The notes under the pieces: model-generated | Database searches by the model: none | The model's input: the letters and a program-made list of their open reading frames with translations, nothing else | Told to the model about the DNA's origin: nothing | NCBI GenBank assembly: GCA_021432635.1 | Contig: MU270033.1 | Coordinates: 80,649-144,648, forward strand | DNA from: Thozetella sp. PMI_491 | Lineage: Eukaryota; Ascomycota; Sordariomycetes; Chaetosphaeriales; Chaetosphaeriaceae | Direction of reading: 5' to 3' | DNA: 64,000 nucleotides | Shown: positions 47,214 to 57,870 of the stretch, piece after piece | Layout of the letters: each line of letters begins with the position of its first letter | Numbering within the stretch: position 1 is the stretch's first letter | Made by a program: the position numbers and the translations under genes

Positions 47214-47358
47214 AGTTTGTATTGAAAGGTGGAGCCGCATTTTGGGAAGCATAATAGAAATATCCGTGGTAGAGTAGCTGAGGAGGATGACAAAATTTGT
47301 ATTGATGTGTTCGGTGCATTGTTGAGAACCATAATAGAAATACGGCGACTGTGGCTGA
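47214..47358. repeat. Direct repeat, two units of about 68 bp
   Basis: Unit 1 (47214-47281) and unit 2 (47294-47358) share TTTGTATTGA, then GCATT, then CATAATAGAAATA in the same order and spacing, with scattered mismatches. They lie in the shared upstream region of the divergent Fic and HET genes. May be an old tandem duplication or remains of a mobile sequence. Confidence 0.5.
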
Positions 47359-48046
47359 ATAGTAAATTAGAGTTGTTTTTAACTTATTATTGCCTTCTGT
47401 GAATCAAAATACTAGGGAAGGCCAACTTGAACTTTGCACAACGGCTGGGAAGTAAGGCGTGATGGGGCTCCGATCGGCCGCATCAGTCTACGATATTACC
47501 GTGGCTTGCTGTACCGCAGTTCCGGTTGGACACAGTTTCTAGATATTAGTAAAACGTATCAGTATAGAAAAGACTATTTTACTCTATGGACATCGGCGGT
47601 TTTAATGCTAAAACAGCTGTTACATTCAACGAGGATAGGCTCCAGAGGTGGGTCCAATATGCGTTGAATGTTATATAGGCAGCAGTAAAAAGGATGTGCG
47701 CCATGCTCTTGGCCCCCAGCTTCCCGAAATAGTGCTTGCAGTTCGCGCCTGCACAGCCGCAAGCAATTTGCCTGGGGCAGTCACTGTGGCTGTCGCTCTG
47801 GGGCGCAGCGCACCAAATCTCACCCTCAAAAAGATCACCGACCCGGATGGATTATCTACCCAACATGATTCTCTCCCGCCAGGTTAGCAGGTCGCTTCAT
47901 TCTGGGAATCTATATGTCGCCGTTATCACTAGTTGGCCGTTCAGTTGCAGCTTTCTATAGGATACCTCAATCGCATGACGCGCAACACGACAGTGCTGAT
48001 GACGATACCTAACTTGGCCTAGAAGCTGAGACTTAGGGCCCAGTCC
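47359..48046. other. Intergenic, upstream of the HET gene
   Basis: Small frames (60-79 codons) overlap on both strands without recognisable content. No clear TATA box. Confidence 0.35.
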
Positions 48047-50065
48047 TTGGACAGCGTCGACATGAGTTCTCTCATTTTGTGGATCCTGCGAGCCATTGGC
48101 TTTGCTGTGCTTGGTTTATTTCTTCTCTTTCTCATTCTTATCGTGTTTTCCATGTGCTTCGCTCTCTTCGGGGACTCGCCGTCTCGTGATAACGAACAGA
48201 TTTTCCGTAACCTCGAACATCAACACTATCAGTACGATGAAGGGGCGACATCATATCGTGCGAGCCAACAGGTACTCCATAACCAGAGCAAACGCTATCG
48301 CAAAAAAGTCTCACAGCGGTGGCGCGAAGACGGTTGCAGAGACAACAAAGCCCCTTCCTACGGAACTATGAAGCCGAGTGGCCGCCGCTACCCGCCCTTG
48401 CAGAATCTACCTCTGGGTGAGGATTCCGGCTCCGAATCAGGATCCGATATTTTCTACCAGACCTTTCCAGACCAAGAAGAAGACTGCATTGGCAGTAACA
48501 TCCAGGCGCCCTATCGCTCATTTCCTCTTCGGAACACAGATGAGATAAGACTCTTAATCATATCCCCGGCACCATTCCATGCGCCGCTCCGTGGACAGCT
48601 GGTCACCCACGACCTAGACTATTCTCGCGTGCTGGGACGCCAGTATGACGCCTTATCCTACACCTGGGGAGACGAGAGCGGCGACGCGACCAAGTCAGTC
48701 ACACTTGAACTGGAGGATGGTGCAGGGACTATCTTCATCACGAAGAACTGCGCCGCTGCCATTCGTCACCTCCGACAGCCCAACCACAGCAGGCGGGTAT
48801 GGATTGACGCTGTGTGTATCGACCAGGAAAACTACGGGGAGCGGAATCACCAGGTTTCCATGATGGCGAGGGTATATATCTCGGCCGAGAATGTAATAGC
48901 ATACACGGGCGAAGGGACGACCCAGACCGACAAGCTGTTCGATTGGTTAGACGGCCCCAACGGCGCAGATATTGAGGTTCACTTCAACAGAGGAGCACAG
49001 TTTGCCAAAAGTGTGCAGAGATATTGGGAAGCAGGCTTAGAGGCCATAACGAGGGCCCTGCGCAAAGAAGTACAAGAGGATGCGGCGGCGGCGGCGGGCA
49101 GCCGGATGTCCGAGTCAGAACTCGGGAGCATCGTCGCCAACTATTTTTCGCGGCGATGGTTCCGGCGTGTATGGGTTCTACAAGAAGTTTGCCTCCGGGA
49201 ACCTGGTAGCACCACCATCATCTGCGGCACAAAGTCGATTTCTGCAGCGAGAGCACTTGGATTGCTATCCTTGCTCAAGAAACACCCCGCGATGGACCTG
49301 GCGCGGATCTTCATCCTCGCTTACCGCCCGGCCACCGGTTACAAAATCTCCCACCTCCTCGATATCCTCGTTGAAACGAGTAGCCGCGAAGCCGAGGACC
49401 CTAGGGACAAGATCTTCGGAGTCCTAAACATTGCAAAGCTGCTGGACTATGGAAATTTCCCATCATTAGAAGCGGACTATTCGGAGACAACTCAACAAGT
49501 CTACACTCGCTACTCAAGATTCTTCATAGAGCATCACGGACCAGGCTTCTTCTTGGCCTTGATAAAATCCCGTCCGAAACTCCAGGGATTGCCTTCATGG
49601 GCAGCTGACTGGACAGTAGCCTGGCCGAACCGGAAATCACTAGAAGGGAAGAATCTTGCTGCGACAACACGATCCAGAAACGCCGAGGTAAAACAGAAAC
49701 AACTATTTTCCACCTTGGAGGACGGGCGCCAAGTTCTGTTGCTTTCCCGGCCCAGAATTCTGCGAGGCTATTTTACGCGGACCGGTCATCTTGACGGATC
49801 TATCGACGCGAGACTAGAAGATGTAGGGGTGTTGGGAGACAAGCAAGTTCTGGTCGAGATATACCCCGGACTTGCGGTGCTTCTCGCAAAGACAGACTAC
49901 GGGTACGAGTTTGTTCAGACGTGTCCGCATGCTCTTTCAGCCGCAGGGGTCGAGGCTCTCGTGGGAAGATGGAGCAATGTGGTCGTGGGTGAGATGGAAC
50001 TAAACGAGTTCGGGAAAAGTGGGAACGAGTACCTTGGTGCAGTGGAGTTGTTCAGCATATGCTAG
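48047..50065 (+). CDS. HET-domain protein with N-terminal membrane anchor
   Basis: Intronless, 672 aa. Residues about 8-38 form one long TM helix (SLILWILRAIGFAVLGLFLL and on), unusual at the start of HET proteins. A basic/Ser linker follows. The heterokaryon-incompatibility domain begins near residue 165 with IRLLIISPAP and continues with YDALSYTWGDES, ITKNCAAAIRHLRQ, RRVWIDAVCIDQENYGERNH, QVSMMARVYISAENVIAYTG and RRWFRRVWVLQEVCL, the classic three conserved blocks. The C-terminal half includes SSREAEDPRDKIFGVLNIA and ADYSETTQQVYTRYSRFFI, as in full-length relatives. HET domains trigger cell death on non-self recognition in some fungi; here the trigger is unknown. Confidence 0.85.
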   Translation: MDSVDMSSLILWILRAIGFAVLGLFLLFLILIVFSMCFALFGDSPSRDNEQIFRNLEHQHYQYDEGATSYRASQQVLHNQSKRYRKKVSQRWREDGCRDNKAPSYGTMKPSGRRYPPLQNLPLGEDSGSESGSDIFYQTFPDQEEDCIGSNIQAPYRSFPLRNTDEIRLLIISPAPFHAPLRGQLVTHDLDYSRVLGRQYDALSYTWGDESGDATKSVTLELEDGAGTIFITKNCAAAIRHLRQPNHSRRVWIDAVCIDQENYGERNHQVSMMARVYISAENVIAYTGEGTTQTDKLFDWLDGPNGADIEVHFNRGAQFAKSVQRYWEAGLEAITRALRKEVQEDAAAAAGSRMSESELGSIVANYFSRRWFRRVWVLQEVCLREPGSTTIICGTKSISAARALGLLSLLKKHPAMDLARIFILAYRPATGYKISHLLDILVETSSREAEDPRDKIFGVLNIAKLLDYGNFPSLEADYSETTQQVYTRYSRFFIEHHGPGFFLALIKSRPKLQGLPSWAADWTVAWPNRKSLEGKNLAATTRSRNAEVKQKQLFSTLEDGRQVLLLSRPRILRGYFTRTGHLDGSIDARLEDVGVLGDKQVLVEIYPGLAVLLAKTDYGYEFVQTCPHALSAAGVEALVGRWSNVVVGEMELNEFGKSGNEYLGAVELFSIC

Positions 50066-50752
50066 GTCTGTATATTTTCCTCACATACGGTACAAAAGTT
50101 AGTCTAGCCAAATATAGAATTAGATAGGCTGCCTCCTCTACGTCTACAAAACGCGTCTAGATAGGCATATATGAGGCTTCGAAGAACTCTTGATCTATAT
50201 CTCGGGCTTTGTCTGTCCCGTAAGGCTTAGACTAAAACTCGAAGTAGTTACTTTATCTCTCTACGTTGCTTATAGCTCCAAATCTCAAGTCTCAGGACCT
50301 CTCTATGCTTCCGTCGAGATTAAAGATAGTTCTTAACCGGCCAATAAGTGAAGTCAATTTTGCCGGCCAAGCAAATCCCATACCCTTAGGTCAGTATCTC
50401 CTATTGCTCGGCAGCTCAGCCAATTACTCTTCTGCGTAAATCTACAGCTATAGTGAATAGACGCTTTATAGCTTCATGTCTTGGCCGAGTTGCCGCCTAG
50501 ATTACAGTTTCTCACACAGCTCCGTCCGGGCTCCGGTCGGATTCCTTGGACTTGTAATGCACCTGGTAAGCCGCCCTGCACACCGTTCACAAGCACAATT
50601 GGCCACATTGAGTTTGGTATTTGGTAAGATAATTATAAACATAGAATGCGATATGCTTTAATGAACGTTTGTATCTTTCTGCATCAGGTAATCTGTATCC
50701 CAGCGTCATGTACAGTTTAAGCGAAGGCACCCCGCTGCAGGCGATACACTGC
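50066..50752. other. Intergenic, converging 3' ends
   Basis: 687 bp between the stops of the HET and AA12-like genes. Only short frames. Nothing seen. Confidence 0.4.
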
Positions 50753-52238
50753 TTAAGCCTTGGGCGACAAAATGTAGATCTCGCCCTCAGCACTGTTGTC
50801 GCTTCCGATAAACAGACCTCGGCCCGCTGGATCCCAGGAAGAAGCCGTAAGACGGACGCAGTTGCTTTGGGTCAGGCCGTTGGCCGTGCACGAGCCAGGG
50901 CTCGTGGCCGAGTAGATGTCGTTGTAGCCCTTCATGCTGTCGGCTGCGGCAACGGGGTCGTAGGCACCGCTGTCGAGCTTCTTGAAGGGAATCTGCACCA
51001 CCTTGAAGCCGGTGGCTGGCTGGCGATCCCACGAGCCGTGGAACGTCACGTACATGTTCTTGGCGTCCTTGTCGAAGGTGGTGTGGATTGGCGCGCTGTG
51101 CGCCTGGAACGTCAGCCGCGGCTGGATTGCCTTGCCGTTGCAGCTCGCGTCGTTGTACGAGCTGTTGGGAGCCAACACAAAGTGCGCACCGGTCTTGAGA
51201 CTGCCCGAAAACGGCGCCGGGTCCCAGACGGAGAAGCACGTAGGATACCCGTACCAAGCATCACGGGTCTTGAGCGGGTCGCCCACTGGATCCAAGTCAA
51301 CCACCGTATTCGGCCAAAACAGCAGCTATGCGAAAGTACTTACGGTTGTTCAGCTTCTCAGCTGGATTGTCCTTGTGGATGTCGGTCCGCTGGCCGTTAG
51401 TAGTGCGGGTAAAGTCCTAGATACCCTGTCAGCCTACGCAACCACGAAAGGATCTCGGATCCACGTACGTCACCGCTGTTCTCCACGCCCCAGACAACTC
51501 CGGCAGGGTCCATGGTGAAGCCAATCTCGTTTCGCAGACCGTAGCCGAACACCTCGCCATCCGAATTGTAGTTGTAGCCCGCAGCCGGGGCCTTGCTCAT
51601 ATCGAAGATCTTGATGATGGCACGGCCGGTCTTGGGATCCGAGGCCGCCATGTCGAAATTAGCATTGCTACCCACCTGCAGCAGGACCATATTGGGCTGG
51701 GTCGGGACTACGAGCAGGTGGCGGGTCGAGTGCACGCCGGTGGACATGCCGCGAACCACGGTCTTCTGACCGGTGACGGTCCGCGTAGAGTCGTCGTAGC
51801 TCCACGAGAAGGCGGTCGTCTCAGAGCTGGCGTACAGCGTCTTACCATCGGGGGTCAACGCAAGGCCGTGGTTAAGAGCGGCCTGCGAGATGAGCATCGT
51901 CGTGCTGTTGATGCAGCCGTCGTTGCCGAAGGTGTGGACCGAGATACCCTTGCCCGCCTGCGACACGAGCATGTTACCGTTGTTGTCCCAGATGACTGTT
52001 CGCACCTGCCTCAGGCCGCCGGCGATTTTCATAACGGACCATCCCGACGTGAGGGTGTAGGTGTAGCGGATGGAGGCTACACCGGTACAGGTGGTAGGCA
52101 AAGGCAGCTGGCGGATTGCGCCTTGGGCTACAGGCATGAGATGCAGTTAGCCAAGAGTAGCAGGGTATAGCTAGGTGGCTGCCGCCTACCGGAGCCCAGC
52201 ATGGCGGCCACCGCCGCGACCGTCTGGAACAAACGCAT
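50753..52238 (-). CDS. Secreted AA12-like PQQ-type sugar (sorbosone/pyranose) dehydrogenase
   Basis: Four exons (52238-52190, 52127-51469, 51416-51344, 51285-50753), introns of 62, 52 and 58 bp, 437 aa. The 5' exon supplies the signal peptide MRLFQTVAAVAAMLGS. The body is a six-bladed beta-propeller of the sorbosone dehydrogenase group: RQVRTVIWDNNGNMLVSQAG, AALNHGLALTPDGKTLYAS, RHLLVVPTQPNMVLLQVGSN, YGLRNEIGFTMDPAGVVWGV-ENSGD, NPAEKLNNLGDP, WYGYPTCFSVWDP, VTFHGSWDRQPATGFKVV and SSWDPAGRGLFIGSDNSAEG. Relatives bind PQQ and oxidise sugars outside the cell, passing electrons to partners such as lytic polysaccharide monooxygenases. No CBM or cytochrome domain is attached, unlike some basidiomycete members. 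Confidence 0.85.
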
Positions 52239-53242
52239 TATCGTGATTGTGGTCGTGTCAACCTCGGTGGCGAATCTTGACACTCGGGGAAAGCATCCAC
52301 TGGGATATCTAGAGCACGCGGCCGGAGGCCATGGGCAAGGGGGCGTTTTTAAACCTCCGCGGACGCCATGACGCTATATATAGGGCTTGGCATTTCCAGC
52401 CGGCGTGTTCGGCCGTCTTAATTCTTCCACCGTCCGAGTTGTTTCCGCTTGGGGCTCTGGGTAGGGGCCCGGGGAGTGCAGCAGTAGAGTGCGGACGAGG
52501 GGTGCCGGGAGTGGAGATAGAGCGGCGCGCAAATAGTGGTCGAACCATCAATATCGCAATTTAACCCTATAGTCGGACATATTAGCAGCGCCGATCTGTG
52601 ATCAGCCTCTGTGGTTGATTATAGCCGCCTCCTCACGCGGGAACCGCCACACCTGCCATTCGAGCCGAGGTCCCGATCGTGGGGAATAAATTGGCGCCGA
52701 CGCAGCCAATCTTGACATCATTTATGTCACGGGGAGCTACCCATCTCCTCTCCAGGAAGATGAAGACCCGGGCCTCAATCCGGGCATAGTGCCGAGAGGC
52801 CTGGGAACCCGGTCGACTGAAGGCAACATAAGTAGGCTGTCGCACCGCATGAACGCCTTTGAGTAATGGCTGGCGCGTGTTGCACGGACGTGAGTGTGTG
52901 AATAGTATGCCAAGCCTATGAAGAATGGTATTTACACGAAGGACTGGCCCGACCCATTTCTTGAGAGATCCGAAATGCCGTTGAATCACGCTTTCATGGA
53001 CAGTCGGAAAACACGGCCACGTCTTGGCGCATGTTCTTGGTTACAAGCGGTCGCCAAGCCGGGTCGATGGAAAGAAGATATGGGAAGGCTACGAGGCGAG
53101 CGATCCTAGGAATAAGTATATACCGCTTCTGGACGAGCCAATCACGGCCGCGAGCGCCGTTATTCCATTTAATCTAAGGATACTAAGTGACATTAGTGAG
53201 ATCTACCACCTTCCAGTCCAGCCTCGCTCGATCAGCCCCTAC
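52239..53242. other. Intergenic region with promoter of the AA12-like gene
   Basis: A palindromic CTATATATAG (52374-52383) lies 136 bp upstream of the dehydrogenase ATG and is its likely TATA box. Minus frame 52633-52989 and plus frames 52918-53305 carry no recognisable domain. Confidence 0.4.
52374..52383 (-). promoter_or_regulatory. TATA box of the AA12-like gene
   Basis: Palindromic CTATATATAG 136 bp upstream of the ATG at 52238. Confidence 0.45.
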
Positions 53243-54526
53243 TCAAGCACTGTCAGATGTGGTGTTGACGGCAACAGTAACATTTTCGACCTTGCACCCC
53301 TGTAGCGAAAAGGACCCATCTAACGAACTCTCGAGGAAGTTAAAGACCCTGTCGATCGAGTTGGCGACCTCTGCCCCATGGCTCCCGACCGTGTTGCGCT
53401 GAAAGAGAATGTTCGCCCCCTCAGCGCAGTACTTGTCTACCAAGGCATCCATGCCGGCGATGCCGACGGCCTCGTCTAAGATCGAGCCGAACACAAAGTA
53501 GGGAATCTCTGGCACGTCTTGGACACCTAGGATGGTTTGAGACGGTACCAGGTCTTTCACGGCTGGTATGTCGAGCGGGGACACACCGCCAATAAAATAC
53601 TCCGTGACGTCCTGATAGGCATACACGGCCGCATTCTCGAGGAAGTTCCGCTTTGTGGCTGCAAAGAAGCCGGTGGCGTTGTACGGCCCGTCCGTCTTCA
53701 GCTGGCTGGCGAGCGTCGCATTGGCTTCAGGGAATTGGGAGACGAGGCCAATGACGGATGAGATGAGATTTCCGGTGAGCGGGGTCTTGTTAACCATGGG
53801 CAAGATTGTGAAGATATCTGTCGGGATACCACCGGCTGCGGCACCGCTCAATTTAAGCTCTGGGGCATATTGCGGCTGCAGCTCCGCCGCCCAGGCGGTT
53901 GCGTAACCGCCTCCGGAGTAGCCCCAGAGGGCAGCATGGACGTCGGAGGTGCCGAGGATATGACGCAGGGATGATGAGGCCCTCACGGCGTCAAGCGTAG
54001 CATGGGCGGCCTGAGGCCCTTCTATAAAAGACGCCAACGGCCCCTCGTAGTCAGGAACTGTGACAAACCAACCACGGCCGAGCAGCAGGCCGAGATAGTA
54101 CGTTTCCGGGATTGGTATGAAGGCATTTGGGGTGAAGAGGAGGTTATAGAGCGCGTAGCTCGGACTCCCGTCGACCGCAGCCGTATCGTACGGCGGTTGG
54201 TACGAGATTAGATACGTGTCGTCTGATTCAGAGTTTGTTGTGTTCGGTGCTATCAACGTTGTGACTGCAAACGACGGCTGACCCTGTGTGTCGGTCGTCC
54301 GATAGAGCACATGGTAGGCCGCGGAGCTGTTCCCGATGATGGAGGTCAGGTTGCCGGGAGCAGACCGCAGGCGCAGAACGGCTCCAGGTGCAGCCTCTTC
54401 GAAACCGCAGGGCGCCGTGTACCAAGGGTCTTGGCTTGGTGGTATGGGCTCGCTTGCTGCCAGCGGGAGAGCCCTAGACAAGCCGACCCAGAGGCCGGCG
54501 ACGACGAGGTTGCAGAACGAGGGCAT
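53243..54526 (-). CDS. Secretory lipase (LIP family, CAL-A-like)
   Basis: Intronless, 427 aa from ATG 54526, chosen over 54541 because MPSFCNLVVAGLWVGLSRAL is a better signal peptide start. A TATAAAT box lies 74 bp upstream. Secretory-lipase family (alpha/beta hydrolase with lid): DPWYTAPCGFEEAAPGAVLR, TTLIAPN, YLISYQPPYDTA, GWFVTVPDYEGPLASFIEGP, nucleophile Ser in HAALWGYSGGGYATAWA (about residue 200) and GAAAGGIPTD. The His is in NTVGSHGAEV near the C-terminus; the Asp is probably in the 330s-350s. Cys pairs and many N-glycosylation sequons fit extracellular action. Predicted to cleave triacylglycerols or similar lipids. Confidence 0.88.
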   Translation of the reverse strand: MPSFCNLVVAGLWVGLSRALPLAASEPIPPSQDPWYTAPCGFEEAAPGAVLRLRSAPGNLTSIIGNSSAAYHVLYRTTDTQGQPSFAVTTLIAPNTTNSESDDTYLISYQPPYDTAAVDGSPSYALYNLLFTPNAFIPIPETYYLGLLLGRGWFVTVPDYEGPLASFIEGPQAAHATLDAVRASSSLRHILGTSDVHAALWGYSGGGYATAWAAELQPQYAPELKLSGAAAGGIPTDIFTILPMVNKTPLTGNLISSVIGLVSQFPEANATLASQLKTDGPYNATGFFAATKRNFLENAAVYAYQDVTEYFIGGVSPLDIPAVKDLVPSQTILGVQDVPEIPYFVFGSILDEAVGIAGMDALVDKYCAEGANILFQRNTVGSHGAEVANSIDRVFNFLESSLDGSFSLQGCKVENVTVAVNTTSDSA

Positions 54527-54599
54527 GGTGTGCAGAATCATCTAACGATCAAGATAGGCATCTGTCTAATGCTAACTTGCAGAACACGCACATCCGCCG

Positions 54600-54606
54600 A
54601 TTTATA
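54600..54606 (-). promoter_or_regulatory. TATA box of the secretory lipase gene
   Basis: Minus-strand TATAAAT, 74 bp before ATG 54526. Confidence 0.5.
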
Positions 54607-55722
54607 CTGCCTCTTTGACTGCCTGTTCGACCCCTAATAGTAAACACTCGATCCCCGGTTGTAAGTGGCTAGCCGCGTTGCGGAGAAAGCGAATGCCGTA
54701 TCGGGAAGTCTTGGAAATCCGTAGCGGGGATGCAAAGCCAACCTACCGGGTTTCTCGAAAGAGCATTTGACGTATCCAGCTAGGTGCGGCGCAATGTTGG
54801 GCCACTTCTCTCCACTGATGAGGCAACATGGTTCTAAAAGTCCCTAAGGAACCTGGAATTCGGAATTCCCGTGAATCCCGTGTATGCTCAATTGTAATTG
54901 ATTTCCGTCCACGGAGTTCGTTACACATCCTTCACATAGTGCATTTTGCTCGGACCAGTCACAGTCCTTATTACACATCTGTTACCTCTTCATTTATTAC
55001 TGGTCGATCAAAAACTCGCATAGTATAGCCATCTACGATCCGCACAATTGCTCCTTTGCATGCGGAGGTTGCTGGTCCAACTGGGTCGGTATTTTAGTAT
55101 ACATGCTTTCAATAAATCTCTAGGTACACGATAATTGGATTTGTTCCATTATGCACCACCCGAAGCTTTCTACCAAACTCGTGATATCCTAGGGTCTGCT
55201 CGAAGTTTGCATCTGGTGATTTTCGAGGCGTCTTCGGCGTTAACTGTTAGCAGCTTCTTGAGGCTGATATCTCCGATCTAGTTCCCCTGTCATCGGCTTT
55301 GAGACCAAAAGGAGTACAGAGTAGATCCGACAGGCAGTTAGGCTTGGCAGGGGCTCGGCGTTGATCCAACAAGCGAAGACAGCCAAGTCCGCGCCACTCA
55401 ATAGGTGGCTGCGACGCGGGTGTGGGGTGCAATAAGGCGAGGTGCGGCACAGCAGACCTGGGTTGGGCCAAGATCGTAGGGAACGTCAGCGTAGGATTCT
55501 GAGCTTAACGGGTCGTGATAGCGCGACGACACTGCGCCATAAGCCTTTTCACCCTCCTTCTCACAAGCTAAGGTTTCTATACTCTACAATGATAACGCCT
55601 AGGACGTAAAGGCGGGGGCGGCCCCGTAAGCTTCGAACGACGGACTCGAGAACGCCAGCAGGCAGTTGTCCCGCACGCTAATACCCGAGCAAGCGTCGTT
55701 CGCGTAAGGTCGATGCTATGCT
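54607..55722. other. Intergenic between divergent genes
   Basis: 1.1 kb with short frames only. A frame at 55247-55471 (minus) has no recognisable content. Nothing supported. Confidence 0.4.
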
Positions 55723-57870
55723 ATGGCGACCACGACCAGCACCAGCCTCTTGCCCACAAGCACCTCCGCGGGCGGCTCCATCACTAACACCCCTCCGCCA
55801 TCAACAGCTACCGCTATTGTCGCATTCAACACGGAGCAGAGTGTGAGGTATGGCCAGGCGAGCCCGGGGCAAGAGATCCAGAATGATGTCCTCTGGTGGA
55901 CGTATATCTCCTCCTACTGGGGTCAGGTCCTACACCCCCGCAACGCAACCGATTCCACCCGCTATCTTTTATCAGAAGGATCACCGGAGCTCATAGCCTA
56001 CGCCGACATCCATTTGATTGAAGCGTGCCAGCTGCCACAGAATGGCGGCTTTGATTGCACAAGGGCATGCAACGATACCGAATCGCTTTTCACCTCCAAT
56101 ACCCTTGGCGCGTGCATCGTCATCGGCACCGCCGCCTTGTTGGTCCAGAACAATTCGTTCATGCTGAGTAATGACTCGTCAACAGTGAGAATAATCGAGA
56201 ACTGGAACATTCCTAACCTGGAAACCTTCGATGCGACTTCAATGTTCGACAACGTCTTGGAATGCCTCACCGGATCCTGTTACGACCAGAACCTAGGGTC
56301 CTGCGACGAGTCGATCCTCGCTCTGAGAAACTTCACGGTCAATGCGAATAACATTGCGAGTCTAGAAGAGACAATTAGCATGCACTACTGTGCCCAGACA
56401 GCCTCCCCGCTTAATTCAGACATCGCAGGCCCAGGCGTGAGTACTCAGTAACAAAGCTCTCAGGCACCCGGCCAAGCTAACGCGAACAGGTTATCCTGTC
56501 CTACCTAATGCAGACGGCCATGGTGTTTCTCTTCTCCATCCTGCTGAAATTTCTGACCGCCTGGTCACGCCCTTTTATCTGGCCTTTCGCGTGGATTCCC
56601 GCGCAGTACAAACGGCTCCGAGGCCAAGGCGTCTCCGGTTCTCTGTCTGACGCTTGGGCATACGCTCAGCGATCCCAGAACCGCCTCGACAGATCGCGGT
56701 TCAACTCCGCGCTCATTTATACTACCATCGAGTTCCAGGAAGTCCAGGGCTACTTCATAGCCGCCATTCAGATTGCCACGCTGGTAATCTTTCAGCCCGG
56801 CCCTACAGCGGACGGGTCTACAACGAACGGGTTTGGTGTCAGTAACGCGCCGGGGATGAACATGCCAGGCATTGACTCGTACAGCATGGCCCTGGTCAAC
56901 GCCAAAGTCGTCCAGATGCTGGCCATCTACGGGGTACTGCCTATGCTATTGATGCAGGCCACTCTGCAGCGCGCAGGTATGCGGTGGTGGTATACGTTCG
57001 GAGTCACCACTATAGTCTTCGTGCTATCGCTCGTCGTGAACAGCCGCGCGGAAAATATGCTTCCCAAACCCGACGTCCTGTGGGAGTACTGGAAGAGGGA
57101 GAGGGGCCTCGACGTTTGCGGGGGCAACCCGTCTCCCATGACGTTCTGTTTAGACCGAACTGCAAGCACGATGTCCAGTTTTGTCAGTGACAATGCGGTC
57201 GAGCTTTGCATCCTGCTGTGGGTCTCGCTATTCGTGGATCAGCTCTCTTGGACTGTGTGGTGCCGTCTCCCCAGCCCCATGAGGAACATGTGGGTGGACT
57301 GGATGCAGGGCCGAAAGAGTCGCCGCGTCCTCGGCCGCTACGTCTGGCCTGCGTGTTTGTCCATATACTGGCTCACGTTATTAACCTTTTTAATGACGTT
57401 TCTGGGGTCCTACATGTTGTTTATTGTCACTCTCATCCTGCAGTCTGGTATTGTGGATGGTAGCAAGTGGGGATACGGGCAGCTCATTGCAGTGATGGTG
57501 TGGGCACCAACGATTGGGAAGTGGCTTTATTTCAATATCTGTAAGTGTGCCCTCCTTTCTGCCGCAGGCCGCCCAGACCGAGACATGATGGCTAACTCGT
57601 GACATAGTCGGCATCAAAGAAGGTCTCCACCGCCGCCTTTCAAAGCACTGGCGGGTGGTCCGCGCCGACGACGTCTCGGAATGTACCCGAGAGCATGCCG
57701 CTGACCCGGCAGAGGTCGATAGTCTCGCCAACTATCGTCATGTGTATCAAGGTATTCAGACGAGCAAGAGCCGCTCCCCGACATTTCTCTCGTTCTTTAG
57801 CATGTCTACAGAATCTGAGACACAGAAAGACAAGAACGTTAGTAGAGCACGAGAATCTGATGTGCCATAA
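55723..57870 (+). CDS. Large fungal membrane protein with Cys-rich extracellular domain
   Basis: Three exons (55723-56436, 56490-57540, 57608-57870), introns of 53 and 67 bp, 675 aa. A Thr/Ser-rich start (TSTSLLPTSTSAGGS) is followed by a lumenal or extracellular domain with many Cys (LIEACQLPQNGGFDCTRAC, VLECLTGSCYDQNLGSCDES, SMHYCAQTA). Then about seven TM helices: VILSYLMQTAMVFLFSILL, YFIAAIQIATLVIF, KVVQMLAIYGVLPMLLM, WYTFGVTTIVFVLSLVV, VELCILLWVSLFVDQLSW, SIYWLTLLTFLMTFLGSYML and QLIAVMVWAPTIGKWLYF. The tail is hydrophilic (KEGLHRRLSKHWRVVRADDV). It fits an uncharacterised family seen in many Pezizomycotina, as I recall. No enzyme motif seen. Confidence 0.75.
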
